From: Nitrospinaceae bacterium
GTDB taxonomy: Bacteria > Nitrospinota > Nitrospinia > Nitrospinales > VA-1
Assembly (NCBI GenBank): GCA_029261655.1
Contig: JAJDAY010000024.1
Location: 1-64,000, forward strand
DNA length: 64,000 nt
Reading direction: 5' to 3'
Shown here: positions 41,993 to 51,546 of the stretch, one piece after another
Position numbering within the stretch: position 1 is the first letter of the stretch
Layout of the letters: each line of letters begins with the position of its first letter
Translations under genes and position numbers: made by a program
The notes under the pieces: model-generated
Database searches by the model: none
Told to the model about the DNA's origin: nothing
Seen by the model: the letters and a program-made list of their open reading frames with translations, nothing else

Positions 41993-42265
41993 AACAGTCT
42001 CCTGAAAAATCCGCCATCGTAAAACTTCAATTCATCCATGTTCCACACATTAAACCCGCAAGCCTGAAAATCCAAAAAATAAATTGCCTACAATTCGGGC
42101 CTGTTTTTCAAGTATCTATAAAGATAATTGAGCAAGTCTCCGAAAAGAAAGGAGTAACCGAATTTTTCCCACCTGGCTCCCAGTACGGGAACCCAGGCTT
42201 TGGGCTTTCTTTGCCTACGGAAATCGGAAGACGAACCAATTTAACCCTTTATTTTTATTGCTCTT
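41993..42265. other. intergenic region upstream of the T2SS operon
   Basis: A 273-base gap that must carry the promoter for the gsp operon. I see no convincing -35/-10 pair. The 118-residue plus-strand ORF here (41947-42303) overlaps the gspC start and has no family features. Confidence 0.35.
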
Positions 42266-43069
42266 ATGAAATACTGGATCAAATTTTTGCAAACGGTGAA
42301 TAACCCTGTAAAAAATATTTTTCCAGTTGCAAACATTGTGCTTTTTGTGGCGATCATCGCCCTGATGACAATCGCCACAAAAACCTGGGTGACCCCAAAA
42401 TACCCGGACCGGGTGAATGTTGACCTGATATCGCACGAACCTAAAACTCTAACGCCTTTGGCGCTGGCCAGAAAAATCCAAAATGCCGGGGTCGTCAATT
42501 CTGCAGTTCAGGGAAACCTGTTTCGTAAGGACCGGATAGAATTCATCCCACCGGTGCAAGTCGCTCAAGTGATCCAGAAACAGCCTCAACCCACACTTCC
42601 GCCCCCGAATCTGAAACTGAAGGGAATCCTGCTTCTCGGAACTAAAAAGCTCGCCATAATGGAGGGTGATTATCCTGTCAGAGAGGACAATCAAGCGATC
42701 AAGAAAAAACCTCTAAAAAGAAAAGGCTACCCTTTGGGGGCCAAAATCGGGGGGTATGAGTTGACCAAGATCGAAAAAACCAAAGTGACTCTGAACGATA
42801 ACAATGGCGTTGTGCTGAACCTCGACCTGACGCAAAGACCGGAGAAAAATGTCATTCGCAAAGTCGGGAATACCCTGGTTCAAAAAAGCAAAGATTTCGA
42901 CCCTGGAAAAATCAAGAAAGCTTCTCCGCCCAGGAGTTCTTCTCCGGCGATCGCCAAGAAGCCCAGTGGGAACCCTAAACCCGTTCGAGCTCCGCGCGCT
43001 TTCAGAATCTCAGGCGCCCCGACCCAAAATCCACAGGGATTTGCCAGACCCCATGTTTCAGGCAGGTGA
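42266..43069 (+). CDS. gspC: T2SS inner-membrane protein GspC-like
   Basis: 267 residues. One N-terminal membrane helix (IVLFVAIIALMTIATK) precedes a Pro-rich linker and a homology-region-like beta domain (NLKLKGILLLGTKKLAIMEG, GYPLGAKIGGYELTKIEKTKVTL). The C-terminus is a basic, Pro/Ser-rich tail with no PDZ domain, so it is shorter than classical GspC. In T2SS this protein links the inner-membrane platform to the secretin N0 domain. The gene opens the operon and gspE follows 8 bases after its stop. Confidence 0.8.
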   Translation: MKYWIKFLQTVNNPVKNIFPVANIVLFVAIIALMTIATKTWVTPKYPDRVNVDLISHEPKTLTPLALARKIQNAGVVNSAVQGNLFRKDRIEFIPPVQVAQVIQKQPQPTLPPPNLKLKGILLLGTKKLAIMEGDYPVREDNQAIKKKPLKRKGYPLGAKIGGYELTKIEKTKVTLNDNNGVVLNLDLTQRPEKNVIRKVGNTLVQKSKDFDPGKIKKASPPRSSSPAIAKKPSGNPKPVRAPRAFRISGAPTQNPQGFARPHVSGR

Positions 43070-43077
43070 AATAAATA

Positions 43078-44790
43078 ATGTCCCGTTTAAAAAAAACTGA
43101 TCCCGTAGAAAAAATCCTTTTACGGCAAAACAAAATCACCGAAAAGGCTCTTAAGGAAATCAAGGCCAACCACCTGCACAGCGGCCAATATCTGGGCAAG
43201 ACTCTCGTTGATCATGGCTATGTGCACACTCAAACGTTGTTGGACACTCTGGGCGAAGAGCTGAGTATCCCCGTTCTAGGTTCCGAGGATTTCCTCAAGC
43301 ATGAATTGCCCATTGCGGATTTAAATATCTCCGAAACGTTTCTAAAAGAAAAAGTTATTTTTCCCCTTCGCTTGGAAGAGAACGCTCTGACCATCGTCCT
43401 TTTCGATCCTTTCGATTTTTTTACGATAGAAAACCTTAGAATCTCGCAGGACAAGGAAATAAAAATTGCCCTGGCCCCTGAACAAGTGATTCTCGAAGCC
43501 ATCGAAACCCATTATGGCGGCGGCAGTTCTATCATGGACCGCATGGTCGGCAAAGTTCAGGACGACGACCTTCACTCCCTGGATAACGACGACGAAAGCA
43601 CGGAGCATATCCGCGACATGGCGTCGGAAGCTCCCGTCATCAAACTGGTGAACCATATCATCAGCGAGGCCATTGAAAAACGCGCCAGTGACATCCACCT
43701 CGAACCGTTCGCCGAAGACCTCATCCTGAGATATCGAATCGACGGCATGTTGCACGAATTCGAAGCGCCGCCCAAAAAATTGAACTCGGCGATCACCACA
43801 CGCATCAAGATCATGGCCAAGCTGGATATTTCCGAACGCCGACTGCCCCAGGACGGCAGGATCAAACTAAAGATTCTGGGCAAAGACATCGACATGCGCG
43901 TGTCCACATTGCCCACGCTGTATGGGGAAAGTGTGGTCATGAGAATCCTGGATCGCAGTAACCTGAAAGTGGATCTCGAACATTTGGGGTTTCCCAAAAA
44001 GCAACTGGAACAACTCCTGGTTTTAATCAACAAGCCCTATGGAAAACTGCTGGTGACCGGTCCCACGGGTAGCGGAAAAACAACCACCCTGTATGCCGCC
44101 CTGGACAAAATCAATACCCCTGAAAGAAAGATCATCACGGTCGAAGATCCTGTGGAATACCAGATGCGGGGAATCAATCAGATTCACGTCAAACCGCAGA
44201 TCGGCCTGACCTTTGCCAGCGGTTTAAGATCCATCGTGAGGCAGGACCCGGATGTCATCATGGTCGGGGAGATCCGCGATCCCGAAACAGCGGAGATTTC
44301 CATCCAGGCCGCCCTGACCGGTCATTTGGTTTTCAGTACCGTTCACACCAACGATGCCGCGGGCGCCATCACCCGTTTGCTGGACATGGGAATTGAAAAC
44401 TTCCTGATCTCCTCCGCCCTTTTGGGAGTTCTGGCGCAAAGGCTGGTTCGAGTGATTTGCGAAGAATGCAAGGAACCCGTGACCCTCAATCCCGCTTTGC
44501 TTAAAGAAATGGGCTCCTGGGCAAAGCAGGAGATCAAGACCTATCACGGAAAAGGCTGCAAACACTGCAGCTTCACCGGATATCGCGGACGCGCTGGAAT
44601 ATATGAACTTCTTATCGTGGACGAAACCATCCGTGGGCTCATCCTCGCCAAAGCCAACGCGCAAACGATTCGCGAAACCGCGCGCCGGGGCGGCATGCAC
44701 TGTCTGAGAGACGATGGCTGGAAAAAGGTTCTTCTTGGAGTCACGACGGTGGAAGAAATTCTACGAGTGACTGTGGGCGATCAAAGCTGA
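43078..44790 (+). CDS. gspE: T2SS assembly ATPase
   Basis: 570 residues. An N-terminal MshEN-type domain (ILLRQNKITEKALKEIKANHL, LGKTLVDHGYV) is followed by the ATPase core with Walker A GPTGSGKTT at about 328-336, the Asp box, and MVGEIRDPETAEI as Walker B. It has a C-terminal tetracysteine zinc site (Cys461, Cys464, Cys494, Cys497). It is a hexameric cytoplasmic motor that drives pseudopilus assembly. Type IV pilus PilB proteins are close relatives; the operon decides for T2SS. Confidence 0.95.
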   Translation: MSRLKKTDPVEKILLRQNKITEKALKEIKANHLHSGQYLGKTLVDHGYVHTQTLLDTLGEELSIPVLGSEDFLKHELPIADLNISETFLKEKVIFPLRLEENALTIVLFDPFDFFTIENLRISQDKEIKIALAPEQVILEAIETHYGGGSSIMDRMVGKVQDDDLHSLDNDDESTEHIRDMASEAPVIKLVNHIISEAIEKRASDIHLEPFAEDLILRYRIDGMLHEFEAPPKKLNSAITTRIKIMAKLDISERRLPQDGRIKLKILGKDIDMRVSTLPTLYGESVVMRILDRSNLKVDLEHLGFPKKQLEQLLVLINKPYGKLLVTGPTGSGKTTTLYAALDKINTPERKIITVEDPVEYQMRGINQIHVKPQIGLTFASGLRSIVRQDPDVIMVGEIRDPETAEISIQAALTGHLVFSTVHTNDAAGAITRLLDMGIENFLISSALLGVLAQRLVRVICEECKEPVTLNPALLKEMGSWAKQEIKTYHGKGCKHCSFTGYRGRAGIYELLIVDETIRGLILAKANAQTIRETARRGGMHCLRDDGWKKVLLGVTTVEEILRVTVGDQS

Positions 44791-44891
44791 AACCTGTTTT
44801 TAAAGAACGACCCCAGGGCAATTGGGCGGGGTATCTTACAAAAGTTTTCACTCAAAGCCGTGGCCAGCCCCACGGATAGAACCAATAAAAC

Positions 44892-46118
44892 ATGACTGTT
44901 TTTGTTTACAAAGCGACCGATCAAAATGGACGATTCGTTGAGGGCAACCTCGAAGCCGCGAATTATCATGGGGCGGTCAAGCAAATCCAGAAATTAAATT
45001 ATTTCCCCATCAAAGTGACTGAAGGGAAATCCGGCACGGGTTATTCCAGAGGTTATAAATTCCCCTGGACAAACCTTTTTGGTCAAGTATCGCAAAAAGA
45101 ACTGCTGGCCCTGACTCAACAGCTCGCCACACTGGTGGGTGCGGGCATCACTTTGGACGCCAGCCTTTCCAGCCTGACAAAATTAGCGGAAAAAGAAAAC
45201 CTGAGAGCAACTCTGGCGGATATTCATGGAAGGGTGCACGGGGGAAGTTCTTTCGCCGAGGCCTTGTCGGAGCATCCCAAAACATTTTCCAAATTGTATG
45301 TGAACATGATCCGCGCGGGCGAAGAGGGAGGCGTATTGACCGAATCCCTGGATCGGCTGGGGCAGTTCATGGAAAAATCGGAGGATCTCAAAAATAATGT
45401 TCGCGCCGCCATGGCCTATCCCGCGATTTTAGCCTTGGTGGGCGGCGCCGCTGTGGTCGTCCTGATTACTGTGGTCATCCCCCGGTTTTCCGTCCTGTTT
45501 CAAGACATGGGAACGGCTTTGCCCCTGCCCACAAAACTCATGCTGGGCCTGAGCGCCGTCGTTTCCAATTACTGGTGGCTGTTGCTGGTTCTGGTCATTG
45601 TGATCTTCGCGGGTTTCGTATCTTATATAAAAACAGAACATGGAAAATACCGATGGGATTCGCTGGTGCTCCGACTCCCGCTTTTTGGAGACCTCGTACG
45701 AAAAATCGAGGTTTCGCGCTTCAGCCTGACTCTCTCCACTTTATTGAAAAGCGGAGTCCCCGTTCTGCATGCGCTGGGGATCGTGAAAACCATATTGAGC
45801 AACAGCGTCATCGTTTCCGCAATGAACCCTTTGCAGTCGGGTCTGAAAAGCGGAAAGGGATTGTCCGGGCCACTCCAGCAATCGGGTATTTTCCCGCCGA
45901 TGGCTGTGCACATGATCACCGTGGGAGAAACATCGGGAACCCTGGATGCAATGCTGGCCAAAGTTTCGAAAACTTACGACAAGGAAGTGGAACTTTCCAT
46001 CAAACAATTAATGTCTCTGATAGAACCCTTGATGATTTTGTTGATGGCGCTCATTATCGGGTTTATCGTGATCTCCATGTTATTGGCAATATTCAGTATC
46101 AATGATATTTCTTTTTAA
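44892..46118 (+). CDS. gspF: T2SS inner-membrane platform protein
   Basis: 408 residues with two repeated T2SSF domains: KELLALTQQLATLVGAGITLDASL near residue 75 and VSRFSLTLSTLLKSGVPVLHALGIV near residue 275, each followed by membrane helices (YPAILALVGGAAVVVLITVVIPRFS and IEPLMILLMALIIGFIVISMLL). The N-terminal FVYKATDQNGRFVEGNL is typical. GspF is the polytopic platform that couples the ATPase to pseudopilin insertion. A 101-base gap separates it from gspE, the largest in the operon. Confidence 0.95.
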   Translation: MTVFVYKATDQNGRFVEGNLEAANYHGAVKQIQKLNYFPIKVTEGKSGTGYSRGYKFPWTNLFGQVSQKELLALTQQLATLVGAGITLDASLSSLTKLAEKENLRATLADIHGRVHGGSSFAEALSEHPKTFSKLYVNMIRAGEEGGVLTESLDRLGQFMEKSEDLKNNVRAAMAYPAILALVGGAAVVVLITVVIPRFSVLFQDMGTALPLPTKLMLGLSAVVSNYWWLLLVLVIVIFAGFVSYIKTEHGKYRWDSLVLRLPLFGDLVRKIEVSRFSLTLSTLLKSGVPVLHALGIVKTILSNSVIVSAMNPLQSGLKSGKGLSGPLQQSGIFPPMAVHMITVGETSGTLDAMLAKVSKTYDKEVELSIKQLMSLIEPLMILLMALIIGFIVISMLLAIFSINDISF

Positions 46119-46152
46119 TAAACCGTTTGAACCCTAAATACGAAGGATAGAG

Positions 46153-46572
46153 ATGAACATAACCCAAAAATCCTACCCACACCGGATCCTCAACGCCAAC
46201 GGTTTTTCCTTGATAGAACTCGTGGTGGTCATGTTGATCATTGCGGGGTTGGCGGCTTTGGTCGCGCCCAAGTTTTTTGGCAAGGTGGATAAAGCCAAAC
46301 AGCAGGACGCGCAGGTGCAAATCGAAATGCTGGGGCAGGCGCTCGACTTATACCGGTTGGAAAATCATAAATACCCGACCACGGAAGAAGGTCTGGAAGC
46401 TTTGAAAAGCTACCTCAAAAAAGCCCTTCCTAAAGATCCATGGAAAAATGAATATGTTTATACTTCACCAGGGGAACACGGAGAATATGATCTTGTTTCC
46501 TACGGCGCGGACAAAGCGGAGGGGGGCGAGGGTCTCGATCTGGATATCGTCAGTTGGAAGAATTTTGAGTGA
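46153..46572 (+). CDS. gspG: major pseudopilin
   Basis: 139 residues. It has a prepilin leader ending in NGFSLIELVVVMLIIAGLAAL, where peptidase cleaves after Gly and Glu5 is present. The C-terminal part has the GspG signature KYPTTEEGLEALKSYLKKALPKDPWKNEYVY and acidic loops (YDLVSYGADKAEGGEG) that normally bind calcium. It is the main building block of the pseudopilus. Its stop overlaps the likely gspH start by 8 bases. Confidence 0.96.
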   Translation: MNITQKSYPHRILNANGFSLIELVVVMLIIAGLAALVAPKFFGKVDKAKQQDAQVQIEMLGQALDLYRLENHKYPTTEEGLEALKSYLKKALPKDPWKNEYVYTSPGEHGEYDLVSYGADKAEGGEGLDLDIVSWKNFE

Positions 46573-47065
46573 GGTTTCAGGAAAACTGAGGAACACCAAG
46601 GGGTTCACCTTATTGGAAGTCGTCCTCGTCCTCGTTTTTATCGGGTTGGTCGCGAGCTTAACCACCCCCTTCCTGATGTCCACCCTGGAACGCGTTAAAC
46701 ACCAAACCGAAACACGTAAAATAAAATCGGCTTTGCGGTTTGCCAGGAGCGAAGCCATCACCCGGAAAACCGTATTCACCTTCAACGGAGATATCGACTC
46801 CCGACAATACTGGATCGCCGCCAAAGATAAAAGCCGCTCCCTAAAAATGCGGACCCTCGCCAACGGTTATGCGATGGCGCATGTTACAGACGATGATAAA
46901 ACGGTCGAAAAGGGAAATTTTGCCATTAAGTTCTTTCCAAGGGGAAACTCCAACGGAGGAGCCATTCGGGTCACAACGCATCCATCCGGGAAAACCGATA
47001 CAGTCTATGAAATCACCATCGACGCCATCACCGGGACTTCCAAAATCAATCAGGAAACTCGATAA
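46565..47065 (+). CDS. gspH: minor pseudopilin GspH
   Basis: About 166 residues if it begins at TTG 46565, overlapping gspG by 8 bases; the track's longer start at 46448 lies within gspG. NTKGFTLLEVVLVLVFIGLVASL is a prepilin-type leader with Glu5. The rest has the beta-rich GspH pattern (LRFARSEAITRKTVFTFNGD). It is a tip or assembly pseudopilin. No ATG or GTG is available near the leader, so the exact start is uncertain. Confidence 0.85.
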   Translation: MSEVSGKLRNTKGFTLLEVVLVLVFIGLVASLTTPFLMSTLERVKHQTETRKIKSALRFARSEAITRKTVFTFNGDIDSRQYWIAAKDKSRSLKMRTLANGYAMAHVTDDDKTVEKGNFAIKFFPRGNSNGGAIRVTTHPSGKTDTVYEITIDAITGTSKINQETR

Positions 47066-47642
47066 CGAAGGGTTTTCCCTGCTGGAAGTCATCGTCGCCC
47101 TTGCCATCATGGCGATCGGCTACATGACGGTCTTCAACCTGTTCACAGTCAGCATAAAATCCCTTGGAATGTCGGATCAGTATCAACGGGCGGTCAACCT
47201 GGCAAACACAAAACTCAGCGAAATAGAAATGCTGAATTATGAGACCGACGCCACATCCGGAATTTTTAAAAATGAAGAAAATTTTCAATGGTCGCTGAAC
47301 ATCGAACCTTATGAATCTTCCCTGAATGATCCTGACGAAAACATCAATCTGTCGAAAGTAACTTTAAAGGTTTTATGGGACGACAACCAGAAAAGCCGCA
47401 ACGTGGAACTTGTCACCCTCAAACTGGATGGCGAAACCCACCCGGCGCCCGACTCGCAACTGGCAAAGGTTTTTGGCGGCGGAATCACTGCGTCAGGCCC
47501 CGACTCAGGTTCTGATCAGGAAGTTGAACCGACTCCCGTATCCCCACCTTCTTCATCCGGGGTGAGCGAACCCGGGAATCAGGTGAATTCCAACATCAGC
47601 GGGTCGTCGCAATCGCAATCTCAAAATATCTCTGGTTTTTAG
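47007..47642 (+). CDS. gspI: minor pseudopilin GspI
   Basis: 211 residues from ATG 47007, which overlaps gspH by 59 bases; the track start at 46869 is deeper inside gspH. NEGFSLLEVIVALAIMAIGYM is the prepilin leader with Glu5. The C-terminal 70 residues are an unusual Ser/Gln/Pro/Gly-rich tail (GPDSGSDQEVEPTPVSPPSS and SGSSQSQSQNISGF) not normal for GspI. GspI nucleates the tip complex with GspJ and GspK. The start is uncertain because a nearer conventional start codon is missing. Confidence 0.82.
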   Translation: MKSPSTPSPGLPKSIRKLDNEGFSLLEVIVALAIMAIGYMTVFNLFTVSIKSLGMSDQYQRAVNLANTKLSEIEMLNYETDATSGIFKNEENFQWSLNIEPYESSLNDPDENINLSKVTLKVLWDDNQKSRNVELVTLKLDGETHPAPDSQLAKVFGGGITASGPDSGSDQEVEPTPVSPPSSSGVSEPGNQVNSNISGSSQSQSQNISGF

Positions 47643-47653
47643 GTGTTATTCTT

Positions 47654-48520
47654 ATGATGCGGCCTATAAAAAACTCCCAAGGATTCACCCTGCTGGAATT
47701 GATTCTGGCTATGGGCCTGGTCGGTTTTATCATTGCCCTGTCCCTTGGAACGATTCGCCTGGGGGTTTCCACTCAGGAAGTGGGCCAGCAAAAAACGGAA
47801 ACGTATCAGCGGCTCCGAATCATTGGTGAGCATCTGTCTCAAAAAATCAAATCCAGCTACCCTAAATTTGTTCCTCCACCCAAAATTCTATCCCTCGGCA
47901 ACAAAGCCACCATCGGTGTCTCCAAACAGTTGCTGGCTTTTGAAGGGAAAAATAATTCGATCCGGTTTGTGACCTTCTCCAGCCCGATCGCATCAACGGA
48001 TGATTCCGTTTGGGCGCATGAAGTGCGGTTCTATCTGGGGGAACACCCCAAATCGGGCAAAAAGGGAATCATCATGGTGGAAAAGGAAATCTCACCTGGA
48101 AATGTTTTCACGAAAACCAGTTCCATACGCGACAAGGAGCGGTATTACCTTTTGGCGGAGGATGTCGCTTATCTCAATTTCAGGTATTACATCATGAAAA
48201 AAAGTTATTCTGAGGAACCAGGGTTGAAAAAAAATATGCCCACCTACCGTGGGGAATGGGTCGATCAGGTTTTATTCAACCCTCCAACGCGGTCCAGATC
48301 GGAGTACGCACCGGGCGGCAGTAAGGCATTGCAGGAAGAAACTGCCATCACACTGCCAAAAGGGGTGGAATTTTCGTTGGGTCTACTGAGGAAAGCAACT
48401 TCCGATAACGATAAAAAGCCCGAACTGATTTCTTCCCCGCCGGTTCTATTACTGCTTCATTCGGGGATGGAGTTCAACCTCCCTGTCCCTGACGACGAGG
48501 AAAACAATGCGCCGTCCTGA
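47654..48520 (+). CDS. gspJ: minor pseudopilin GspJ
   Basis: 288 residues. NSQGFTLLELILAMGLVGFIIALSL is the prepilin leader with Glu5. The periplasmic part is a long beta-rich domain (VWAHEVRFYLGEHPKSGKKGI, LAEDVAYLNFRYY) of the GspJ kind. At 288 residues it is longer than the typical 200. It begins 11 bases after gspI and overlaps gspK by 14 bases. Confidence 0.88.
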   Translation: MMRPIKNSQGFTLLELILAMGLVGFIIALSLGTIRLGVSTQEVGQQKTETYQRLRIIGEHLSQKIKSSYPKFVPPPKILSLGNKATIGVSKQLLAFEGKNNSIRFVTFSSPIASTDDSVWAHEVRFYLGEHPKSGKKGIIMVEKEISPGNVFTKTSSIRDKERYYLLAEDVAYLNFRYYIMKKSYSEEPGLKKNMPTYRGEWVDQVLFNPPTRSRSEYAPGGSKALQEETAITLPKGVEFSLGLLRKATSDNDKKPELISSPPVLLLLHSGMEFNLPVPDDEENNAPS

Positions 48521-49490
48521 GAAAAATCAAAATGGCATCGCCATGATGGTGGTCTTGTGGGTATTGGTTCTCCTGATTGCCCTGGCCACGGAGTTTGCCT
48601 TTTCCATGAAAATGGAAGTGAACACCACAAGGAATTTCAAGGAAGACTTCGAGAGTTATTATCTTGCCAAAGCGGGAATCGCTCTGGCCATGTCCGAATT
48701 GTTGAAACCCGCCCGGTTTCACTCGATTCACCCCGACCATGGATGGATTTCAGGCAAGGCCCTGGAATCCGGGACGAGCACCGCAGAAAAAAACGGGTTT
48801 GATGACGGCAAGGAAAAGGAAGCAGAGTATGCAACCATTGTCCGCGAAAAAATTCCTGTGGGCAACGGCGAAGTGACTTATACCATCACTGACGAAAATG
48901 GGAAAATCGCTATCAACACCGCGTCCAGAGGGGTTTTAGCAAAGGTGTTCAATTATGCGGGCGTTGAAGTTGGAGTCGAAAGGGATATCATCATCGATTC
49001 TATCCTGGACTGGATTGACCCGGACTCCAATCATCGTATCAACGGAGCGGAAAATGATTATTACAAAAACGAGGGCCTGCCATATACGGCAAAAAATGGT
49101 AGAATCGAAACGCTGACGGAGTTGCTCAAGGTCCGCGGAATGACAAAAGAAATTTTCTATGGTTCGCAGGCAAATAAAGAAGGAGTCTATCAAGGATTGG
49201 AAAAAATTCTCACCACTTATGACGCATCCCCTGTCAACCCCAACACGGCAAGCCCCGAAGTTCTTGCCGTTCTGTTTGATGAAACACAGGCGCAGGAAAT
49301 TCTCGCGGCAAGAAAAGAAAAAGGATATTACAACGACACCACATCCACCCATTTTCGTGTTCATTCGACAGGTAGTTTGTCAGGAAGCAACACCCGCCAC
49401 ACCCTGTCCGTGATTCTCGAAAAACCCAAAGCAATCCAGGGTTCAGGGTTATTGACGAATTACTGGAACGACAACTTTATAGAACCATGA
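48507..49490 (+). CDS. gspK: minor pseudopilin GspK
   Basis: 327 residues. The leader KNQNGIAMMVVLWVLVLLIALATEFA lacks the Glu5 of other pseudopilins, as is normal for GspK. The large periplasmic part includes a Ca-site-like segment (DSILDWIDPDSNHRINGAENDYY) and helix-hairpin repeats with VNPNTASPEVLAVL. GspK caps the pseudopilus tip. It overlaps gspJ and shares four bases with gspL (ATGA). Confidence 0.94.
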   Translation: MRRPEKNQNGIAMMVVLWVLVLLIALATEFAFSMKMEVNTTRNFKEDFESYYLAKAGIALAMSELLKPARFHSIHPDHGWISGKALESGTSTAEKNGFDDGKEKEAEYATIVREKIPVGNGEVTYTITDENGKIAINTASRGVLAKVFNYAGVEVGVERDIIIDSILDWIDPDSNHRINGAENDYYKNEGLPYTAKNGRIETLTELLKVRGMTKEIFYGSQANKEGVYQGLEKILTTYDASPVNPNTASPEVLAVLFDETQAQEILAARKEKGYYNDTTSTHFRVHSTGSLSGSNTRHTLSVILEKPKAIQGSGLLTNYWNDNFIEP

Positions 49491-50965
49491 ATACTTTTTA
49501 TCTGGAAAAATCACTCGGCATTGATATCCGGGAAGAGTCGGTTGCCATCACTCTTCTGGGGAAAACATTTCAGTCGCTCAAAATCATCGACGCTGATTAT
49601 TTCAAAATCCCCTTTCTTTCCGAGGACAAGGAAAAGTCGGAGAAGTTTTTCCTTGAAAAAACCAACAGCTTCCTGATAAAAAACAACGCCTGGCCGGAAA
49701 ATCTCACGATCAGCCTGCCAAGGACTCATTACAGTTTTCAATCGTTTGAACTTCCCGCACCTGACCTGAAATCGGCTCATGCAATGGTCCAGTTTGAGTT
49801 GGAAAGACATTTTTCTTCCAATACGGATAATTTATATTTTGGCTATCATGCCAGCAAAATAAAAGAAAGCCTGTTTCATGTCATGTCCGTGGCGGTTAAA
49901 AAGAAAACCGCGCATTATTATCTGGAGTTGTTGAATCGTTTGAACCTGAAGCCCGGCATTATTGATGTGCCCACATTTTCCAACGCCAACCTGATTCTGA
50001 CGCCATCCACCGGGAGCCTCCCTCTTTCCGCGGTGGTGGATGTGGGTTCTCAAGGGATCGAATTGTCTCTCTTAAAAAACCGCCACATCGACTTTTCCAT
50101 AAACCTCCCTTTCAACGATCCTGATTTTAAACAAGGTTTTTTCCGAACCACTCTGGAAGAGTCGTATTACGAGAAAATCGCCGAGGGGTTGGCAAAAATA
50201 ATCGTGGAGCAATTGCAATACGCGTTGGAATCCTCCCGCAATATTGATGAAACGGAATCGGTTGAAATGATCTATCTGCTGGGAGCGGGACCCTACGGCC
50301 CTTATCTTGCCGCGCAAATCCAAAAAAGAGCAGAGGTGTCCACAACCCGAGTCGGCATTCCCTCCGATGTATCGGACGATTCCAAGGGTGATTTTAGAAA
50401 CGCCTACATGGCAACTTCCCTGAGCCTGGGATTGAGAGAATTAAAACGAAGTGAGATCGAGGCAAATCTATTATCCGCCGAAATGAAACCCAAAAGAAAA
50501 AAACATAGTGCAAAATTCACTATCGGCCTCGCCACAGCGGCGGTTTTACTTTTGATAGGATTATTCGTCAACAAAATCATTCGCCAAAATGTTATTATTG
50601 CGAGTCTGGACCGGCAATTGACTGAGGTCAAAAAACAGGCTGAGTCGTTGCAGGAAATTGACAGGGAATACGATTACCTGGGTAATTTTATAAATACGCT
50701 GAACTCGATTGAAAAAAAATTTCCATCCAAGCTCCCCATTCTGGCGGAATTGAGCAAAACCCTTGCGAAAGATACCTGGTTGACGAATATAAAGATCGAC
50801 AAAAATAATATGGAAATAAGCGGATATTCCAATACCGCCTCCCGGCTGGTTCCAGTTTTAGAAAGCTCCCCATTCTTCACCAAGACAAGGTTCGTGGGGT
50901 CGATCACCAGTCAAAAAGAAGGAGAAAAATTTACCATTCGAACGGAACTTCAAGGCAATCCATGA
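49487..50965 (+). CDS. gspL: T2SS protein GspL with actin-like and PilN-like parts
   Basis: 492 residues. The N-terminal 330 residues form an actin-like domain (YLEKSLGIDIREESVAITLLG, VDVGSQGIELSLL, MIYLLGAGPYGPYLAAQIQ) as in GspL and PilM. One membrane helix lies near 345-365 (FTIGLATAAVLLLIGLFV). A coiled coil and a PilN-like periplasmic ferredoxin-fold segment complete it (DTWLTNIKIDKNNMEISGYS). It recruits the ATPase to the membrane platform. It overlaps gspM by four bases. Confidence 0.88.
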   Translation: MNTFYLEKSLGIDIREESVAITLLGKTFQSLKIIDADYFKIPFLSEDKEKSEKFFLEKTNSFLIKNNAWPENLTISLPRTHYSFQSFELPAPDLKSAHAMVQFELERHFSSNTDNLYFGYHASKIKESLFHVMSVAVKKKTAHYYLELLNRLNLKPGIIDVPTFSNANLILTPSTGSLPLSAVVDVGSQGIELSLLKNRHIDFSINLPFNDPDFKQGFFRTTLEESYYEKIAEGLAKIIVEQLQYALESSRNIDETESVEMIYLLGAGPYGPYLAAQIQKRAEVSTTRVGIPSDVSDDSKGDFRNAYMATSLSLGLRELKRSEIEANLLSAEMKPKRKKHSAKFTIGLATAAVLLLIGLFVNKIIRQNVIIASLDRQLTEVKKQAESLQEIDREYDYLGNFINTLNSIEKKFPSKLPILAELSKTLAKDTWLTNIKIDKNNMEISGYSNTASRLVPVLESSPFFTKTRFVGSITSQKEGEKFTIRTELQGNP

Positions 50966-51546
50966 ATCTGAAAATAACACCCAGGGATAAAAAATTTTTA
51001 ACAGTTGGAGGCGTCTTCCTCGGCGTCTACCTGCTGGCCGTTTGGGTGGTTCAGCCCATTTACGCCAAACAAAAGCACGTGGACCAGACAATCCTGAATA
51101 AAATTCAGTTCATCCAGAAATATCATGAGCTCTTGAACCACGACTCCTATTACAAATCAAAAAAAATAGCCAATGAGCGTGCCCGAGTCCTCCTGGATAA
51201 AAAATTTTTAAATGAAACCCAACCCGGTCTGGCCGCCGCAAGGTTGCAAAAAATCATTAAAGGGTTTGCCCTGCAATCCCGAGTCATCATTGAACAGGTG
51301 CGGGTGGAAAAAACAAAAGAAATCGATCAAATGCCCGCTGTTTCCATCAACATGACCTTGCGTTCCAGCTTGAGAAACTTGAGCGAATTTGTGTATCGCA
51401 TGGAAAATGCCGAAAAGTTTTTAGTGGTGGAAGAAATTACCACACAAAGAATAAATAAATCGAACCCTGAAGAATTAAAAACCCGATTGCTGGTCAGCGG
51501 ATTTATTCAGAATATCACTCCCCGCCCAACCGGCCCCAAGGCATGA
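50962..51546 (+). CDS. gspM: T2SS protein GspM/PilO-like
   Basis: 194 residues. An N-terminal helix (FLTVGGVFLGVYLLAVWVVQ) anchors it, followed by a coiled coil and a ferredoxin-like periplasmic domain (ARLQKIIKGFALQSRVIIEQV, SINMTLRSSLRNLSEFVYRM). This is the GspM/PilO pattern; it pairs with GspL in the inner-membrane platform. It overlaps its neighbours on both sides by four bases, which indicates tight translational coupling. Confidence 0.86.
   Translation: MNLKITPRDKKFLTVGGVFLGVYLLAVWVVQPIYAKQKHVDQTILNKIQFIQKYHELLNHDSYYKSKKIANERARVLLDKKFLNETQPGLAAARLQKIIKGFALQSRVIIEQVRVEKTKEIDQMPAVSINMTLRSSLRNLSEFVYRMENAEKFLVVEEITTQRINKSNPEELKTRLLVSGFIQNITPRPTGPKA

Noticed and set aside
41947-42303. 118-codon plus-strand ORF upstream of gspC
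   Set aside because: It overlaps both neighbours, lacks a ribosome site and shows no family feature.
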